Below are positions 48,640 to 56,941 of a DNA stretch of 64,000 nt, piece after piece (positions within the stretch are counted from its first letter, which is position 1; every line of letters begins with the position of its first letter). The DNA comes from AC-32 sp963788215 (lineage in GTDB: Bacteria > Actinomycetota > Thermoleophilia > Gaiellales > Gaiellaceae): contig CAWBFX010000008.1 in assembly GCA_963788215.1 (NCBI GenBank), forward strand, positions 186,001 through 250,000, given 5' to 3'. Position numbers and translations under genes: made by a program. The notes beneath the pieces are model-generated. The model saw only the letters and a program-made list of their open reading frames with translations. It ran no database searches and was not told the DNA's origin.

Positions 48640-49154
48640 AGCGCTTGACGATCGGGCTGGCGCTCGGTGCCGCGCTGGCGACCGCCGCGCTCATCGTCGT
48701 CGCGTTCCTCCTGCCCGGGCGCCGGCCGCTCGAAGAGGACATCTACGTGCTCGTCGTCGGCGGGATGGCGGTCTTCGCGGCAGTCCTCGCGGCTCGGCGC
48801 GCCTATCCGCTTTCCGGCCGCTCCGCAATCGCGCAGGCGCTCGAGAACGAGCCGCGCAAGGCGGTGCCGCCGCCCGACCTCGAGCGAACCGAGCGCGTGC
48901 TCTCGATGTCCACGAACGCGGCCTTCGACGTCCACTTCAGGCTGCGGCCGATCCTGCGCGAGATCGCCGAGCAGCGCCTGGCCGATCGCCGCGGCCTCAG
49001 GCTCGACTCCGGCGACCGGCGCGTCCGCGAGGCTCTTGGCGACGAGCTGTGGGAGCTCGTGCGGCCCGAGCGCGAGGCGCCGTCCCAGCGCTTCGGCCAG
49101 GGAATCCCGCCGGAGCGCCTGCAGCATGTGATCGAACGATTGGAGACGTTGTGA
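48636..49154 (+). CDS. Membrane protein of unknown function, MoxR operon
   Basis: A 172-aa protein with two membrane helices (about 6-27 and 38-55), then a cytoplasmic tail with NEPRKAVPPPDLERTERVLSMSTNAAFDVHFRLRPILREIAEQRLADRRGLRLDSGDRRVREALGDELWELVRPEREAPSQRF. The tail starts where related operons carry a DUF4350-like protein, but the sequence is not recognised. ATGA overlap with the gene before and GTGA overlap with the MoxR gene: strictly one translation unit. Confidence 0.65.
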   Translation: MKRLTIGLALGAALATAALIVVAFLLPGRRPLEEDIYVLVVGGMAVFAAVLAARRAYPLSGRSAIAQALENEPRKAVPPPDLERTERVLSMSTNAAFDVHFRLRPILREIAEQRLADRRGLRLDSGDRRVREALGDELWELVRPEREAPSQRFGQGIPPERLQHVIERLETL

Positions 49155-50119
49155 CCATCACGGAGCTCGCGCAGCGGGCGGAGAAGGTCCTCGACGAGGT
49201 CGAGCGGGCGGTCGTCGGGAAGCGCGAGGCGCTCGAGCTCGTGCTGCTCGGGATGCTGGCCGACGGCCACGTCCTGCTCGAGGACTTCCCCGGCCTCGCC
49301 AAGACGCTGATCGCGCGCGCCTTCGCACAGGTGACGAGCATGGGCTTCACGCGGATCCAGTTCACGCCCGACCTGATGCCGTCGGACGTGACCGGCTCGT
49401 CGATCTTCAACCAGCGCGAGATCGACTTCGAGTTCCGGCCCGGCCCGATCTTCACGAACCTTCTCCTCGCCGACGAGATCAACCGCGCGCCGCCGAAGAC
49501 CCAGGCCGCGCTGCTCGAGGCGATGCAGGAGCGGCAGGTCACGATCGAAGGCGTCACCCACGTGCTCGAGCGGCCGTTCCTCGTGCTCGCGACCCAGAAC
49601 CCGATCGAGTACGAGGGCACCTATCCGCTGCCCGAGGCGCAGCTCGACCGCTTCCTGCTGCGGATCCGCGTCGGCTACCCCGAGCGCGAGCACGAGTGGG
49701 ACGTGCTCTCGCGGCGCCTCGACCGCGCCGCCGACGAGATCGAGCTCGGGCCGGTCGTGGGACGGGAGGAGCTGCTCGAGATGCAGCAGTCGATCGAGCA
49801 GGTGCACGTCGACCAGAGCGTCGGCCTCTACATGGTCGACCTCGTCGCGGCGACGAGGAGCGCGTCGGGCGTGCAGGTCGGCGCGAGCCCGCGCGGGTCG
49901 CTCGCGCTGCTCAAGCTCTCGCGCTGCCGGGCTGCGCTGCAGGGCCGCGACTACGTGATTCCCGAGGACGTGAAGGCGGTCGCGGTGCCCGCGCTCGCGC
50001 ACCGGCTGGCGCTGCGGCCGGAGCTCTGGGTGCAGCGGCTGCGTCCGGAGGACATCGTCCTCAGCCTGCTCGACGAGGTGCCGACGCCCAAGGCCGAGGT
50101 CGAGTCAGCGGCTGAATGA
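49151..50119 (+). CDS. MoxR-family AAA+ ATPase
   Basis: A 322-aa AAA+ chaperone. Walker A variant EDFPGLAKT, Walker B LLADEINRAPPKTQAALLEAMQERQVT, sensor I region VLATQNPIEYEGTYPLPEAQLDRFLL (near the arginine finger), and the lid helix GASPRGSLALLKLSRCRA. It acts with DUF58/von Willebrand-type partners to mature or assemble substrates, often metal-loaded enzymes or envelope proteins. GTG 49151 overlaps the previous stop. The partner DUF58 gene overlaps its stop (ATGA). Confidence 0.92.
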   Translation: MTITELAQRAEKVLDEVERAVVGKREALELVLLGMLADGHVLLEDFPGLAKTLIARAFAQVTSMGFTRIQFTPDLMPSDVTGSSIFNQREIDFEFRPGPIFTNLLLADEINRAPPKTQAALLEAMQERQVTIEGVTHVLERPFLVLATQNPIEYEGTYPLPEAQLDRFLLRIRVGYPEREHEWDVLSRRLDRAADEIELGPVVGREELLEMQQSIEQVHVDQSVGLYMVDLVAATRSASGVQVGASPRGSLALLKLSRCRAALQGRDYVIPEDVKAVAVPALAHRLALRPELWVQRLRPEDIVLSLLDEVPTPKAEVESAAE

Positions 50120-51321
50120 GACGCACGGCCACCCCGAAGCTGGGCGCGTATGCCGCGCTCACCGGGATCGGCCTGGTCACCGCCCTGGTGCTGGGCCGGC
50201 CTGAGCTGGTCGCCCTGGCCGCGCCGTTCGCGGTCGTGCTGCTCTTCGGGCTGTCGCTGGAACGGACCCCGAAGGTCGATGCCTTCTTCGAGCTGCTGGT
50301 CGCCGAGCGCGCGCTCCAGGGAGACATCGTGGAGGCCGAGCTCGAGCTCCGCTCGGACCGCGACGCGGGCCACGTCCAGGTGCTGCTCGACCTCCCGAAC
50401 GGCCTCGTCGCGGAGTCGCCGAATCCGCAGCTCCTCCGGCTCGAGGGCAACGTCCGCCGGACGCTCGAGGTCGCGATCAACTGCCGCGACTGGGGCGCGT
50501 ACCTGCCGGGCGACTTCGTCCTGCGGGAGCAGGATGCGTTCGGGCTCCTGGTCCACGAGACGGCAATCGAGCGCCGGCAGCCGCTCAAGGTCTATCCGCG
50601 CGCCGAGGAGCTCCGCCGCCTGCTGCGGCCGATGGAGACCCGGGCGTTTGCCGGGAACCAGGTCCCGCGCGCCCGCGGCGAGGGGATCGAGTTCGCCGAC
50701 CTGCGGCCGTTCGTCCCCGGCGACCGCATCCGCCGGATCAACTGGCGCGCGACCGCCCGGCGCAGCGAGCCCTGGGTCACCGAGACGCATCCGGACAGGA
50801 ACTCGGACGTCGTCATCTTCCTCGACACCTTCCTCGAGGCGCGCTCCGAAGACGCGGGCACGCTCGACCGCGCCGTCGGCGCCGCAGCCTCGCTGGTCGA
50901 GCACTACCTCGGCGAGAAGGATCGCGTCGGGTTCGTCGCGTTCGGCGGGGTGACGAACTGGCTGACCGCCTCGAGCGGGATCGTGCAGGTCTACCGCGTG
51001 CTCGACTCGCTGCTCGACGCCGAGATCTTCATGAGCTACGCGTGGAAGGACATCGACCTGATCCCGGTGCGCGCGCTGCCGCCGCACGCGCTCGTGATCG
51101 CTCTTTCGCCGCTGCTCGACGAGCGCGCGGTGCGCTCCCTCCTCGACCTGCGCGCCCGCGGATACGACCTCACGGTGATCGAGGTCTCGCCCGTTCCGTT
51201 CGCGTCGCCGGGTCGCTCCGAGCTCGACCGGCTCGCGCACCGGGTCTGGCTGCTTGCGGCGCGAGGCCTTGCGCTCGCGCTACCTCCGGCTCGGCGTGCC
51301 GGTGGTCGAGTGGCGCGATGA
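50116..51321 (+). CDS. DUF58 (vWA-like) protein, C-terminal frame break
   Basis: A DUF58 protein that pairs with MoxR. Two N-terminal helices (12-47), then LERTPKVDAFFELLVAERALQGDIVEAELEL, a beta sandwich, and DLRPFVPGDRIRRINWRATARRSEPWVTETHPDRNSDVVIFLDTF, the DUF58/vWA signature. The current frame ends at 51321, but in the frame one base ahead (from 51254) the sequence continues naturally as SRYLRLGVPVVEWRDDVSLQVALEEVRRFKRHARVARV and stops at 51391. One extra base near 51253-51255 explains it, replacing 46 residues with 23 unrelated ones. Confidence 0.85.
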   Translation: MRRTATPKLGAYAALTGIGLVTALVLGRPELVALAAPFAVVLLFGLSLERTPKVDAFFELLVAERALQGDIVEAELELRSDRDAGHVQVLLDLPNGLVAESPNPQLLRLEGNVRRTLEVAINCRDWGAYLPGDFVLREQDAFGLLVHETAIERRQPLKVYPRAEELRRLLRPMETRAFAGNQVPRARGEGIEFADLRPFVPGDRIRRINWRATARRSEPWVTETHPDRNSDVVIFLDTFLEARSEDAGTLDRAVGAAASLVEHYLGEKDRVGFVAFGGVTNWLTASSGIVQVYRVLDSLLDAEIFMSYAWKDIDLIPVRALPPHALVIALSPLLDERAVRSLLDLRARGYDLTVIEVSPVPFASPGRSELDRLAHRVWLLAARGLALALPPARRAGGRVAR

Positions 51322-51420
51322 CGTCTCCCTGCAGGTTGCGCTCGAGGAGGTGAGGAGATTCAAGCGCCACGCCCGCGTAGCGCGCGTCTAGCGACCGCGT
51401 TCGTCTCGCTTGCCGCTGCA

Positions 51421-51894
51421 GTGGCATTCGCGGCCGGCGGCGCTCTGCAGGCGGACGACTACGAGCTGTTCGTGCTGGCAGTCGGAGCGGGCGGACTGCT
51501 CTGGCTCTGTCTGGGGCTGGCCACGCGTTGGAGCGCCGCGCTCGCGACCGGCGTCGTCTTCCTCGGCGCCGAGCAGGCCGTCCGGCTCGCCGTCGGCCCT
51601 GGAACGGTCGATGCCTGGACGCCCGCCTACGCGGCCTGCCTGCTCTTCTCGGCCGAGCTCGCGTGGTGGTCGGTCGAGCCACGCATCCCGGCCTGGTGGG
51701 AACCGGCGGTGGTGCTGTGGCGACTCGCCGCGATCGTCGGAATGTGCGCCGCGGCCGCGGTGGTGGCAGCGCTGGTCGTCCTCGCCGCCGGTGCTCCGCT
51801 TCGCGGAGGGATCGGGCTCGAGCTCGTCGGCGTGGCAGCCGCGTTCGCGGCTCTGGCCGTCGTCGCCGGTCTCGCTCGCGTCCGCGTCGGGTAG
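51421..51894 (+). CDS. Small membrane protein of unknown function
   Basis: A 157-aa hydrophobic protein with about four to five helices: LFVLAVGAGGLLWLCLGLATRW, AALATGVVFLGAEQAVRLAV, AYAACLLFSAELAWWSV, VVLWRLAAIVGMCAAAAVVAALVVLAAGA, ELVGVAAAFAALAVVAGLARV. The first available start is GTG 51421, but in-frame sequence upstream (SARLATAFVSLAAAVAF) is also helix-like and has no start, so the N-terminus is uncertain. It follows the DUF58 end. Its stop TAG is the likely -10 of the E1 alpha gene. Confidence 0.6.
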   Translation: MAFAAGGALQADDYELFVLAVGAGGLLWLCLGLATRWSAALATGVVFLGAEQAVRLAVGPGTVDAWTPAYAACLLFSAELAWWSVEPRIPAWWEPAVVLWRLAAIVGMCAAAAVVAALVVLAAGAPLRGGIGLELVGVAAAFAALAVVAGLARVRVG

Positions 51895-51897
51895 ATT
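51892..51897 (+). promoter_or_regulatory. -10 TAGATT made from the upstream stop codon
   Basis: The TAG stop at 51892-51894 begins TAGATT, ending 9 nt before ATG 51907 of the E1 alpha gene. Confidence 0.4.
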
Positions 51898-51906
51898 CGC
51901 GGCCTC

Positions 51907-52971
51907 ATGGCGGTTCTCCCTGCTGAGCGGGATCTCCGGCGCGTGATCGGCGACGGCGAGAGCGTTCCCGACGGCGAGGTCGAGGGGCTCTCCGACGACG
52001 ACCTGCTCGAGCTGCACCGCTGGCTCGTCCTGCTCCGGACGTACGACGAGCGCTCCGTGGTCTACCACCGCCAGGGCCGGATCGGGACGTACGCGATCTT
52101 CTGGAACCACGAGGCGATGCAGGCGGGCTCGGTGTTCGCGCTCGAGCGCGAGGACTGGATCTTTCCGAGCTACCGCGAGTCGGCGATCGGGCTGCTGCGG
52201 GGGATGCCGGCTTCGACGGTGCTCTCGTGGTGGCGCGGCCACCCGGCCGGCTGGTGGAACCCGCTCGACTGGAACGTCGCCTCGATCTGCGTCCCGATCG
52301 CGACGCACGTGCCGCACGCGGCGGGGCTCGCGTGGGGGAAGAAGCTCCGCGGCGAGCCTGCCTGCGCGATCTCGTACTTCGGCGACGGCGCGACTTCCGA
52401 GGGGTCGTTCCACGAGGGCGCCAACTTCGCCGCGGTGATGCGCGCGCCGCTCGTGCTCTTCTGCAACAACAACCAGTGGGCGATCTCGACGCCTCTGTCG
52501 GCCCAGACGGCGGCGGAGACGCTGGCCGACAAGGCTGTCGGCTACGGGATGCCCGGTGTGCGCGTGGACGGCTGCGACGTGCTCGCGGTGTACGAGGCGA
52601 CGCGCGAGGCCGTTGCGCGGGCCCGGGCCGGCGAGGGGCCGACGTTCATCGAGGCGGTCACCTACCGCACCGCGCCGCACGCGACTGCCGACGATCCGTC
52701 GGCGTACATCGATGCCGCGCGCGTGGAGGAGGAGAAACGGCGCGAGTGCCTCGGGCGCTACGAGGCGTACCTGCGGCGCACGGGTCTCCTGTCGGACGAG
52801 GCAGCCGAGGCAGTTCGCGCGCAGGCGGCCGATCTGATGCGCGAGGGGATCGCCGCCGCGGAGGCCGAGCCGCCTGCCGACCCAGGGCTTGTCTTCTCGC
52901 ACGCATACGTCGACCCGCCGGCCTCGCTCGAGGACGACCTCGCCGAGCTGAAGAGGGTTTCGGGTGGCTGA
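51907..52971 (+). CDS. 2-Oxoacid dehydrogenase E1 component, alpha subunit
   Basis: A 354-aa thiamine-diphosphate enzyme subunit. The cofactor motif GDG-(26 residues)-NN is seen as FGDGATSEGSFHEGANFAAVMRAPLVLFCNNN, and RTYDERSVVYHRQGRIGTYAIFWNHEAMQAG is the conserved E1 alpha front. The C-terminal TYRTAPHATADDPSAY is the phosphorylation-loop region. It could be a pyruvate or branched-chain 2-oxoacid dehydrogenase; the SxxPFG-type pointers are not decisive. The beta subunit gene overlaps by 8 nt. Confidence 0.9.
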   Translation: MAVLPAERDLRRVIGDGESVPDGEVEGLSDDDLLELHRWLVLLRTYDERSVVYHRQGRIGTYAIFWNHEAMQAGSVFALEREDWIFPSYRESAIGLLRGMPASTVLSWWRGHPAGWWNPLDWNVASICVPIATHVPHAAGLAWGKKLRGEPACAISYFGDGATSEGSFHEGANFAAVMRAPLVLFCNNNQWAISTPLSAQTAAETLADKAVGYGMPGVRVDGCDVLAVYEATREAVARARAGEGPTFIEAVTYRTAPHATADDPSAYIDAARVEEEKRRECLGRYEAYLRRTGLLSDEAAEAVRAQAADLMREGIAAAEAEPPADPGLVFSHAYVDPPASLEDDLAELKRVSGG

Positions 52972-53938
52972 GCTCACGCTCGTCGAAGCCGTCAACGACG
53001 CGTTTCACGTCGAGCTCGGGCGCGATCCGAACGTGATGGTGATGGGCGAGGACGTCGGCCGTGCGGGGGGCGTCTTCCGCGCGACCGCGGGGCTGCGCGA
53101 CCGCTTCGGGCCGGAGCGTTGCGTCGACACCCCGCTCGCCGAGGCGGGGATCCTCGGTTCCGCGGTCGGTCTCTGCATGGCCGGCTGGCGGCCGGTCTGC
53201 GAGATGCAGTACGACGCCTTCTCGTACCCGTGCCTCGACCAGCTGATCACGCACGTCGGCCGCTACCACTGGCGGACCGGCGGGAAGATGGAGTTCCCAC
53301 TCGTCGTGCGGATGCCGTACGGCGGGGGCGTGCGGGCGCCCGAGCTGCACGACGACTCGCCGGAGGCGTACTACGTGCACACGCCGGGCGTGAAGGTCGC
53401 GATCCCGGCGACGCCCTCGGACGCGAAGGGGCTCCTGGCGGCGGCGATCCGCGATCCGGATCCGGTCGTCGTGCTCGAGCCGAAGCTGCACTACCGGACG
53501 ATGCGCGGCGAGGTGCCGGAGGGCGAGCACGTCGTCCCCCTCGGCGAGGCGCGGATCGCGCGGGAGGGCTCCGACGTGACTCTCGTCGCCTACGGCGCGA
53601 TGGTGCCGCTGGCCGAACAGGCCGCCGAGGCGCTGGACGGCGAGGCCTCGGCGGAGGTGCTCGACCTGCGCACGCTCAAGCCGTTGGACGAGGACGCGCT
53701 GCTGGAGTCGGCGGCAAAGACCGGCCGGGTCGTGATCGTCCAGGAGGCGCCTCGAGTCGCGGGCTTTGGCGCCGAGCTGGCGGCGATCCTCGCCGAGAAG
53801 GCGATGCTCGATCTGCGCGCGCCCGTCGTGCGCGTGACCGGCTACGACGTCCCGTATCCGTACTGGCAGATCGAGGACGCCTACATGCCGTCGGTCGAGC
53901 GAGTCGTGGACGCAGTGCGGAAGCTGCTCGAGTTCTGA
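52964..53938 (+). CDS. 2-Oxoacid dehydrogenase E1 component, beta subunit
   Basis: A 324-aa subunit. It starts LTLVEAVNDAFHVELGRDPNVMVMGEDVGRAGGVFRATAGLRDRFGPERCVDTPLAEAGILGSAVGLCMAGWRPVCEMQ, the conserved E1 beta front, including the MGEDVG and PLAEAGILG segments that close over the thiamine diphosphate, and ends VLDLRTLKPLDEDALLESAAKTGRVVIVQEAPRVAGFGAELAAIL, the transketolase C-domain. With alpha and E2 it gives an acyl-CoA-forming complex. GTG overlaps the alpha stop by 8 nt. Confidence 0.92.
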   Translation: MAELTLVEAVNDAFHVELGRDPNVMVMGEDVGRAGGVFRATAGLRDRFGPERCVDTPLAEAGILGSAVGLCMAGWRPVCEMQYDAFSYPCLDQLITHVGRYHWRTGGKMEFPLVVRMPYGGGVRAPELHDDSPEAYYVHTPGVKVAIPATPSDAKGLLAAAIRDPDPVVVLEPKLHYRTMRGEVPEGEHVVPLGEARIAREGSDVTLVAYGAMVPLAEQAAEALDGEASAEVLDLRTLKPLDEDALLESAAKTGRVVIVQEAPRVAGFGAELAAILAEKAMLDLRAPVVRVTGYDVPYPYWQIEDAYMPSVERVVDAVRKLLEF

Positions 53939-53939
53939 G

Positions 53940-54443
53940 ATGCGGGCTGCGCTGGTATTCGGAAGCGTCGGCCTCGCGGCATTCGTCCTCCCTTCTGCAA
54001 ACGCCGGCGTTGCTACGACACGAGCCTGCACGGCGAAGGATCTGCGCGGAGCCGGGATGCTTCAGGGTGCGACCGGCTCGATGGCAGGCCCGATCCGAGT
54101 CCGGAACGTCTCGCATTCGGCGTGCCGTATCGGCGGGCGCCCCGGGGTCGCGATCTACGACCGCAGCGGGAAGCTGCTGCGGACGAAGCAGAAGCCGATC
54201 GAGGCGAGGACGATCGGCGAGCGGGTCGTGAAGGTCGTTCGAGCCGGCCGGCGCGTGGAGCTCGATCTCTGGTGGAGCCAGTGGTGCGGCGCCTGGCCGC
54301 GCGGCGTCTACGTCCGGAAGCTCGTCCTGCACGTGCGGCTGACCACCGGCGGGAGCGTGCGGTTCGGGGTCACGACCGGCCGCCCGCGCTGCGACCAGGA
54401 CACCGGGTCGACGCTCGGCGTCTCGCCGTTCGGGACGCTCTGA
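53940..54443 (+). CDS. Secreted DUF4232-like protein
   Basis: A 167-aa secreted protein with a signal peptide (about 1-21, VFGSVGLAAFVLPSANA) and ACTAKDLRGAGMLQGATGSMAGPIRVRNVSHSACRIGGRPGVAIYDRSGKLL, the pattern of DUF4232: a first Cys, a G-S-M-A-G turn, and a strand with N-x-S-x-x-x-C. Cell-surface protein, role unknown. It lies between the E1 beta and GNAT genes; the latter starts at a CTG overlapping its stop. Confidence 0.7.
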   Translation: MRAALVFGSVGLAAFVLPSANAGVATTRACTAKDLRGAGMLQGATGSMAGPIRVRNVSHSACRIGGRPGVAIYDRSGKLLRTKQKPIEARTIGERVVKVVRAGRRVELDLWWSQWCGAWPRGVYVRKLVLHVRLTTGGSVRFGVTTGRPRCDQDTGSTLGVSPFGTL

Positions 54444-55066
54444 CGGTCGCACCGCCCTACCGGATCGAGACGGAGCGCCTGGTCGTGCGCTGCTGGGAGC
54501 CTCGCGACGCCGCCGCGCTCAAGGACGCGGTCGACTCGTCGCTCGAGCACCTCAGGCCGTGGCTGCCCTGGGCGCATGAGGAGCCGCAGACGCTGGAGCA
54601 GAAGGTCGAGCTGCTGCGGCAGTTTCGCGGCCGGTTCGACCTCGGGCAGGACTTCATCTACGGGATCCTTTCGGCCGACGAGTCGGAGGCGGTCGGCGGC
54701 ACGGGCCTGCACACGCGGCGCGGCGAGGGGACGTTCGAGATCGGCTACTGGATACGGGAGAGCAGCGCCGGCCAGGGGTTCTGCACCGAGGCCGTGGCTG
54801 CGCTGACGCGCGTTGGGTTCGAGCTCTGCGGGATCGACCGGATCGAGATTCGCGTCGACCCTGGAAACGGCGCGTCGCTCGCGATTCCGCGCAAGCTCGG
54901 CTTCGTGGAGGAAGGGACGCTGCGCGGGATCCTGCACGCGCCGGACGGGACTCCGATGCGGAACGACGGCGTCGTGTTCGCGCTCATGCGCGAGGAGCTC
55001 GAGCGCTCGCCTGCGGCCGGTGCTCGATTCCGCGCTTTCGACGCGGCGGGCAACCAGGTGGCGTGA
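54440..55066 (+). CDS. RimJ/RimL-type GNAT acetyltransferase, CTG start
   Basis: A 208-aa N-acetyltransferase: YRIETERLVVRCWEPRDAAALKDAV (RimJ/L opener), GGTGLHTRRGEGTFEIGYWIRESSAGQGFCTEAVAALTRVGFELCGIDRIEIRVDPGNGASLAIPRKLGFVEEG, all RimJ/RimL signature elements. No ATG, GTG or TTG precedes in frame, but CTG 54440 overlaps the upstream TGA stop as CTGA, the same form as the ATGA and GTGA couplings elsewhere. So CTG is the likely start. The target is unknown. It is followed by the HIRAN gene (GTGA). Confidence 0.8.
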   Translation: MTVAPPYRIETERLVVRCWEPRDAAALKDAVDSSLEHLRPWLPWAHEEPQTLEQKVELLRQFRGRFDLGQDFIYGILSADESEAVGGTGLHTRRGEGTFEIGYWIRESSAGQGFCTEAVAALTRVGFELCGIDRIEIRVDPGNGASLAIPRKLGFVEEGTLRGILHAPDGTPMRNDGVVFALMREELERSPAAGARFRAFDAAGNQVA

Positions 55067-55452
55067 AGCGGGAGCGGCTGCGGCTGATCCTGGAGCGGGC
55101 GGGGCCGGGCTTCCATCTGCGCGACGCGGCGACCGGCGAGCGGGTGCGCTGGGAGGACCCGCGCGTTCGCGTCGTGCCGGTCGCGGGAGTCTCCTACCGG
55201 CCCGAGGCCGTGGCGGATCCGTCGTTCGATCCGGGCAACCGGCTCGCGCTCGTCCCGGAGCCTGAGAACGAGCACGACCCGAACGCGGTCGGGATCTGGA
55301 ACGAGGCTCGCACGCTGCAGGCCGGGTATGTCCCGCGCGACCTCGCGCCCGAGCTGCGCGGGGACGAGCAGGCCGTCTCGCTCTGGCGAGTCGAAGGCGG
55401 CCTGAGGGTGCTGATCGTGCCGCGCGACGCCTGGGTCGGGCGGCCCCGGTAG
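55063..55452 (+). CDS. HIRAN-domain protein
   Basis: A 129-aa protein with VAGVSYRPEAVADPSFDPGNRLALVPEPENEHDPNAVGIWNEARTLQAGYVPRDLAPEL, the HIRAN domain pattern (strand, loop with E-N-E-H-D-P-N-A-V, then helix), known for binding DNA ends in eukaryotic helicases; in bacteria its partners are often unknown. No nuclease or helicase is adjacent. GTGA overlap with the acetyltransferase gene. Its TAG stop starts the E2 promoter hexamer. Confidence 0.8.
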   Translation: MKRERLRLILERAGPGFHLRDAATGERVRWEDPRVRVVPVAGVSYRPEAVADPSFDPGNRLALVPEPENEHDPNAVGIWNEARTLQAGYVPRDLAPELRGDEQAVSLWRVEGGLRVLIVPRDAWVGRPR

Positions 55453-55455
55453 ATT
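55450..55455 (+). promoter_or_regulatory. -10 TAGATT made from the upstream stop codon
   Basis: The HIRAN gene TAG begins TAGATT, ending 8 nt before GTG 55464 of E2. Confidence 0.4.
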
Positions 55456-55463
55456 CCGCCGCC

Positions 55464-56592
55464 GTGGCGTACGAGTTCAAGCTGCCGGACCTCGGGGAGG
55501 GCCTGACCGAAGGCGAGATCGCCCGCTGGCTCGTCTCCGAGGGGCAGGAGGTCGCCGAGGACGACCCGCTGGTCGAGATCCAGACCGACAAGACGACGGT
55601 CGAGATCCCCTCGCCCGCGGCCGGCAAGGTCGCGCGCATCCTGGTCGAGGAAGGCCAGGTCGTCCCGGTCGGGACCGTCCTGGTCGTGATCGGCGAGGAC
55701 GGGGCCGGCGAAGACGGCGCGGCCACCCCGCGAACAACCGCGTGCCGAGCCGCAACCGTCCGAAAGGGCCACCGTCCGGGGCCAGGCCCCGGACAGGTCC
55801 GGAGCGGACCGCGTGCGGGCGACTCCGCTCGTCAGACGGCTTGCGCAGGAGCTCGGCGTCGAGCTCGAGCGGCTCCAGGGGACCGGCCCCCAGGGCCGCG
55901 TGACCGAAGAGGACGTGCGCGCGGGGGCCACCGTCCGGGGCCAGGCCCCGGACGTGTCCGCCGAAGGACGGCGCGAGCCGCTCAGAGGCGTCCGCCGCCT
56001 CGTCGCCGAGCACATGGCCCGCGCGCACCGGGAGGTGCCGCCGGTGACGTGGGTCGAGGAGTGCGACTTCACGAACGTCGACCTCAAGCAGCTCGTGCCG
56101 CTCACGCTGAAGGCCGTCGCCGAGAGCCTGAAGGAGTTCCCGGAGCTGAACGCGCGGTTCGAGGGTGACGAGATCGTCTACCTCGACCGCTACGACCTCG
56201 GCGTCGCCGTCCAGACCGAGCAGGGCCTCGTCGTCCCGGTCGTCCGCGCGGTCGACGAGCGCAGTCCGGACGAGCTCGCGCAGGAGGTCGAGCGTCTAGC
56301 GGAGCAAGCGCGGGCCGGGAAGCTCAAGCCCGAGGAGCTTCGTGGCTCGACGTTCACGGTCACGAGCGCCGGCAAGCTCGGCGGCCTGCTGACGACGCCG
56401 ATCGTGAACCACCCCGAGGTCGCGATCCTGAGCGTCGGCCGCATCGCCGAACGGCCCGTCGTCCGCGACGGCAAGGTCGAGCCCGGCCGAACCGGCTACA
56501 TCGCGATCACCTTCGACCATCGCGTGATCGACGGCGCGCGCGCAGCCGAGTTCGGCGTCGCCGTCATCCGGCGGCTCGAGGCCGGCGCCTAG
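55464..56592 (+). CDS. 2-Oxoacid dehydrogenase E2 acyltransferase, frame-broken in the linker
   Basis: The front (55464 onward) encodes a lipoyl domain: YEFKLPDLGEGLTEGEIARWLVSEGQEVAEDDPLVEIQTDKTTVEIPSPAAGKV with the lipoyl Lys in DKTTVE. The linker is then in another frame, leading to a peripheral-subunit-binding domain (ATPLVRRLAQELGVELERLQGTGPQGRVTEEDV) and the catalytic domain ending FDHRVIDGARAAEFGVAVIRRLE (His-x-x-x-Asp). The break lies about 55700-55735; one surplus G in the GGGG at 55701-55704 would restore it. Two copies of a palindromic repeat lie in the linker. E3 is not in the window. Confidence 0.85.
55766..55794. repeat. 29-nt palindromic repeat, copy 1
   Basis: GGGCCACC followed by a palindrome with arms GTCCGGGGCC and GGCCCCGGAC about a central A, inside the E2 linker. 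A second hairpin GGTCCG-GAG-CGGACC follows at about 55796-55810. The second copy is at 55925-55953. Confidence 0.75.
55925..55953. repeat. 29-nt palindromic repeat, copy 2
   Basis: Identical 29-nt element, 159 nt (53 codons) after copy 1, read in the same frame as ATVRGQAPD in the E2 linker. It is between the subunit-binding and catalytic domains. Confidence 0.75.
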
Positions 56593-56885
56593 GCGGCTGC
56601 CAGCCCGTCCAGGTGCTGCTCGAGCAGCTGGTCGATCCGCGGCGCGCTGACGCGACCCTCGAGCCGTCCGACCACGCGCTTGTCCTTGACCAGGACGAGT
56701 GTGGGCACGGTCTCGACCTGGAAGCGCTCGGCGAGGTCGGTCTGCTCGTCGATGTCGATCTCGCGCACCTTCAGGCGCGAGCGCTCCTTGCGCGCGACGT
56801 GCGCAATCAGACTCTCCATGCGACGTGCGGGGCCTGAGCGAGCGTTGCGGAAGAAGACGAGGAGTGGGCGGCGGTCAGTCTCCAT
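56589..56885 (-). CDS. Thioredoxin-fold protein lacking the catalytic cysteines
   Basis: A 98-aa thioredoxin-like protein: RPLLVFFRNARSGPARRMESLIAHVARKERSRLKVREIDIDEQTDLAERFQVETVPTLVLVKDKRVVGRLEGRVSAPRIDQLL. The cis-Pro region (VPTLVL) is present, but the CxxC position reads SGPA, with no Cys at all. So it cannot be a disulphide reductase. It converges on the E2 gene, sharing its stop palindrome (CTAG). The ATG at 56885 is chosen over an upstream alternative. Confidence 0.75.
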   Translation of the reverse strand: METDRRPLLVFFRNARSGPARRMESLIAHVARKERSRLKVREIDIDEQTDLAERFQVETVPTLVLVKDKRVVGRLEGRVSAPRIDQLLEQHLDGLAAA

Positions 56886-56941
56886 CGCGACCCTGTTTTC
56901 CCTGCAACGAGCCATTTAAACGCCGGTCGAAGAACGGCGTC

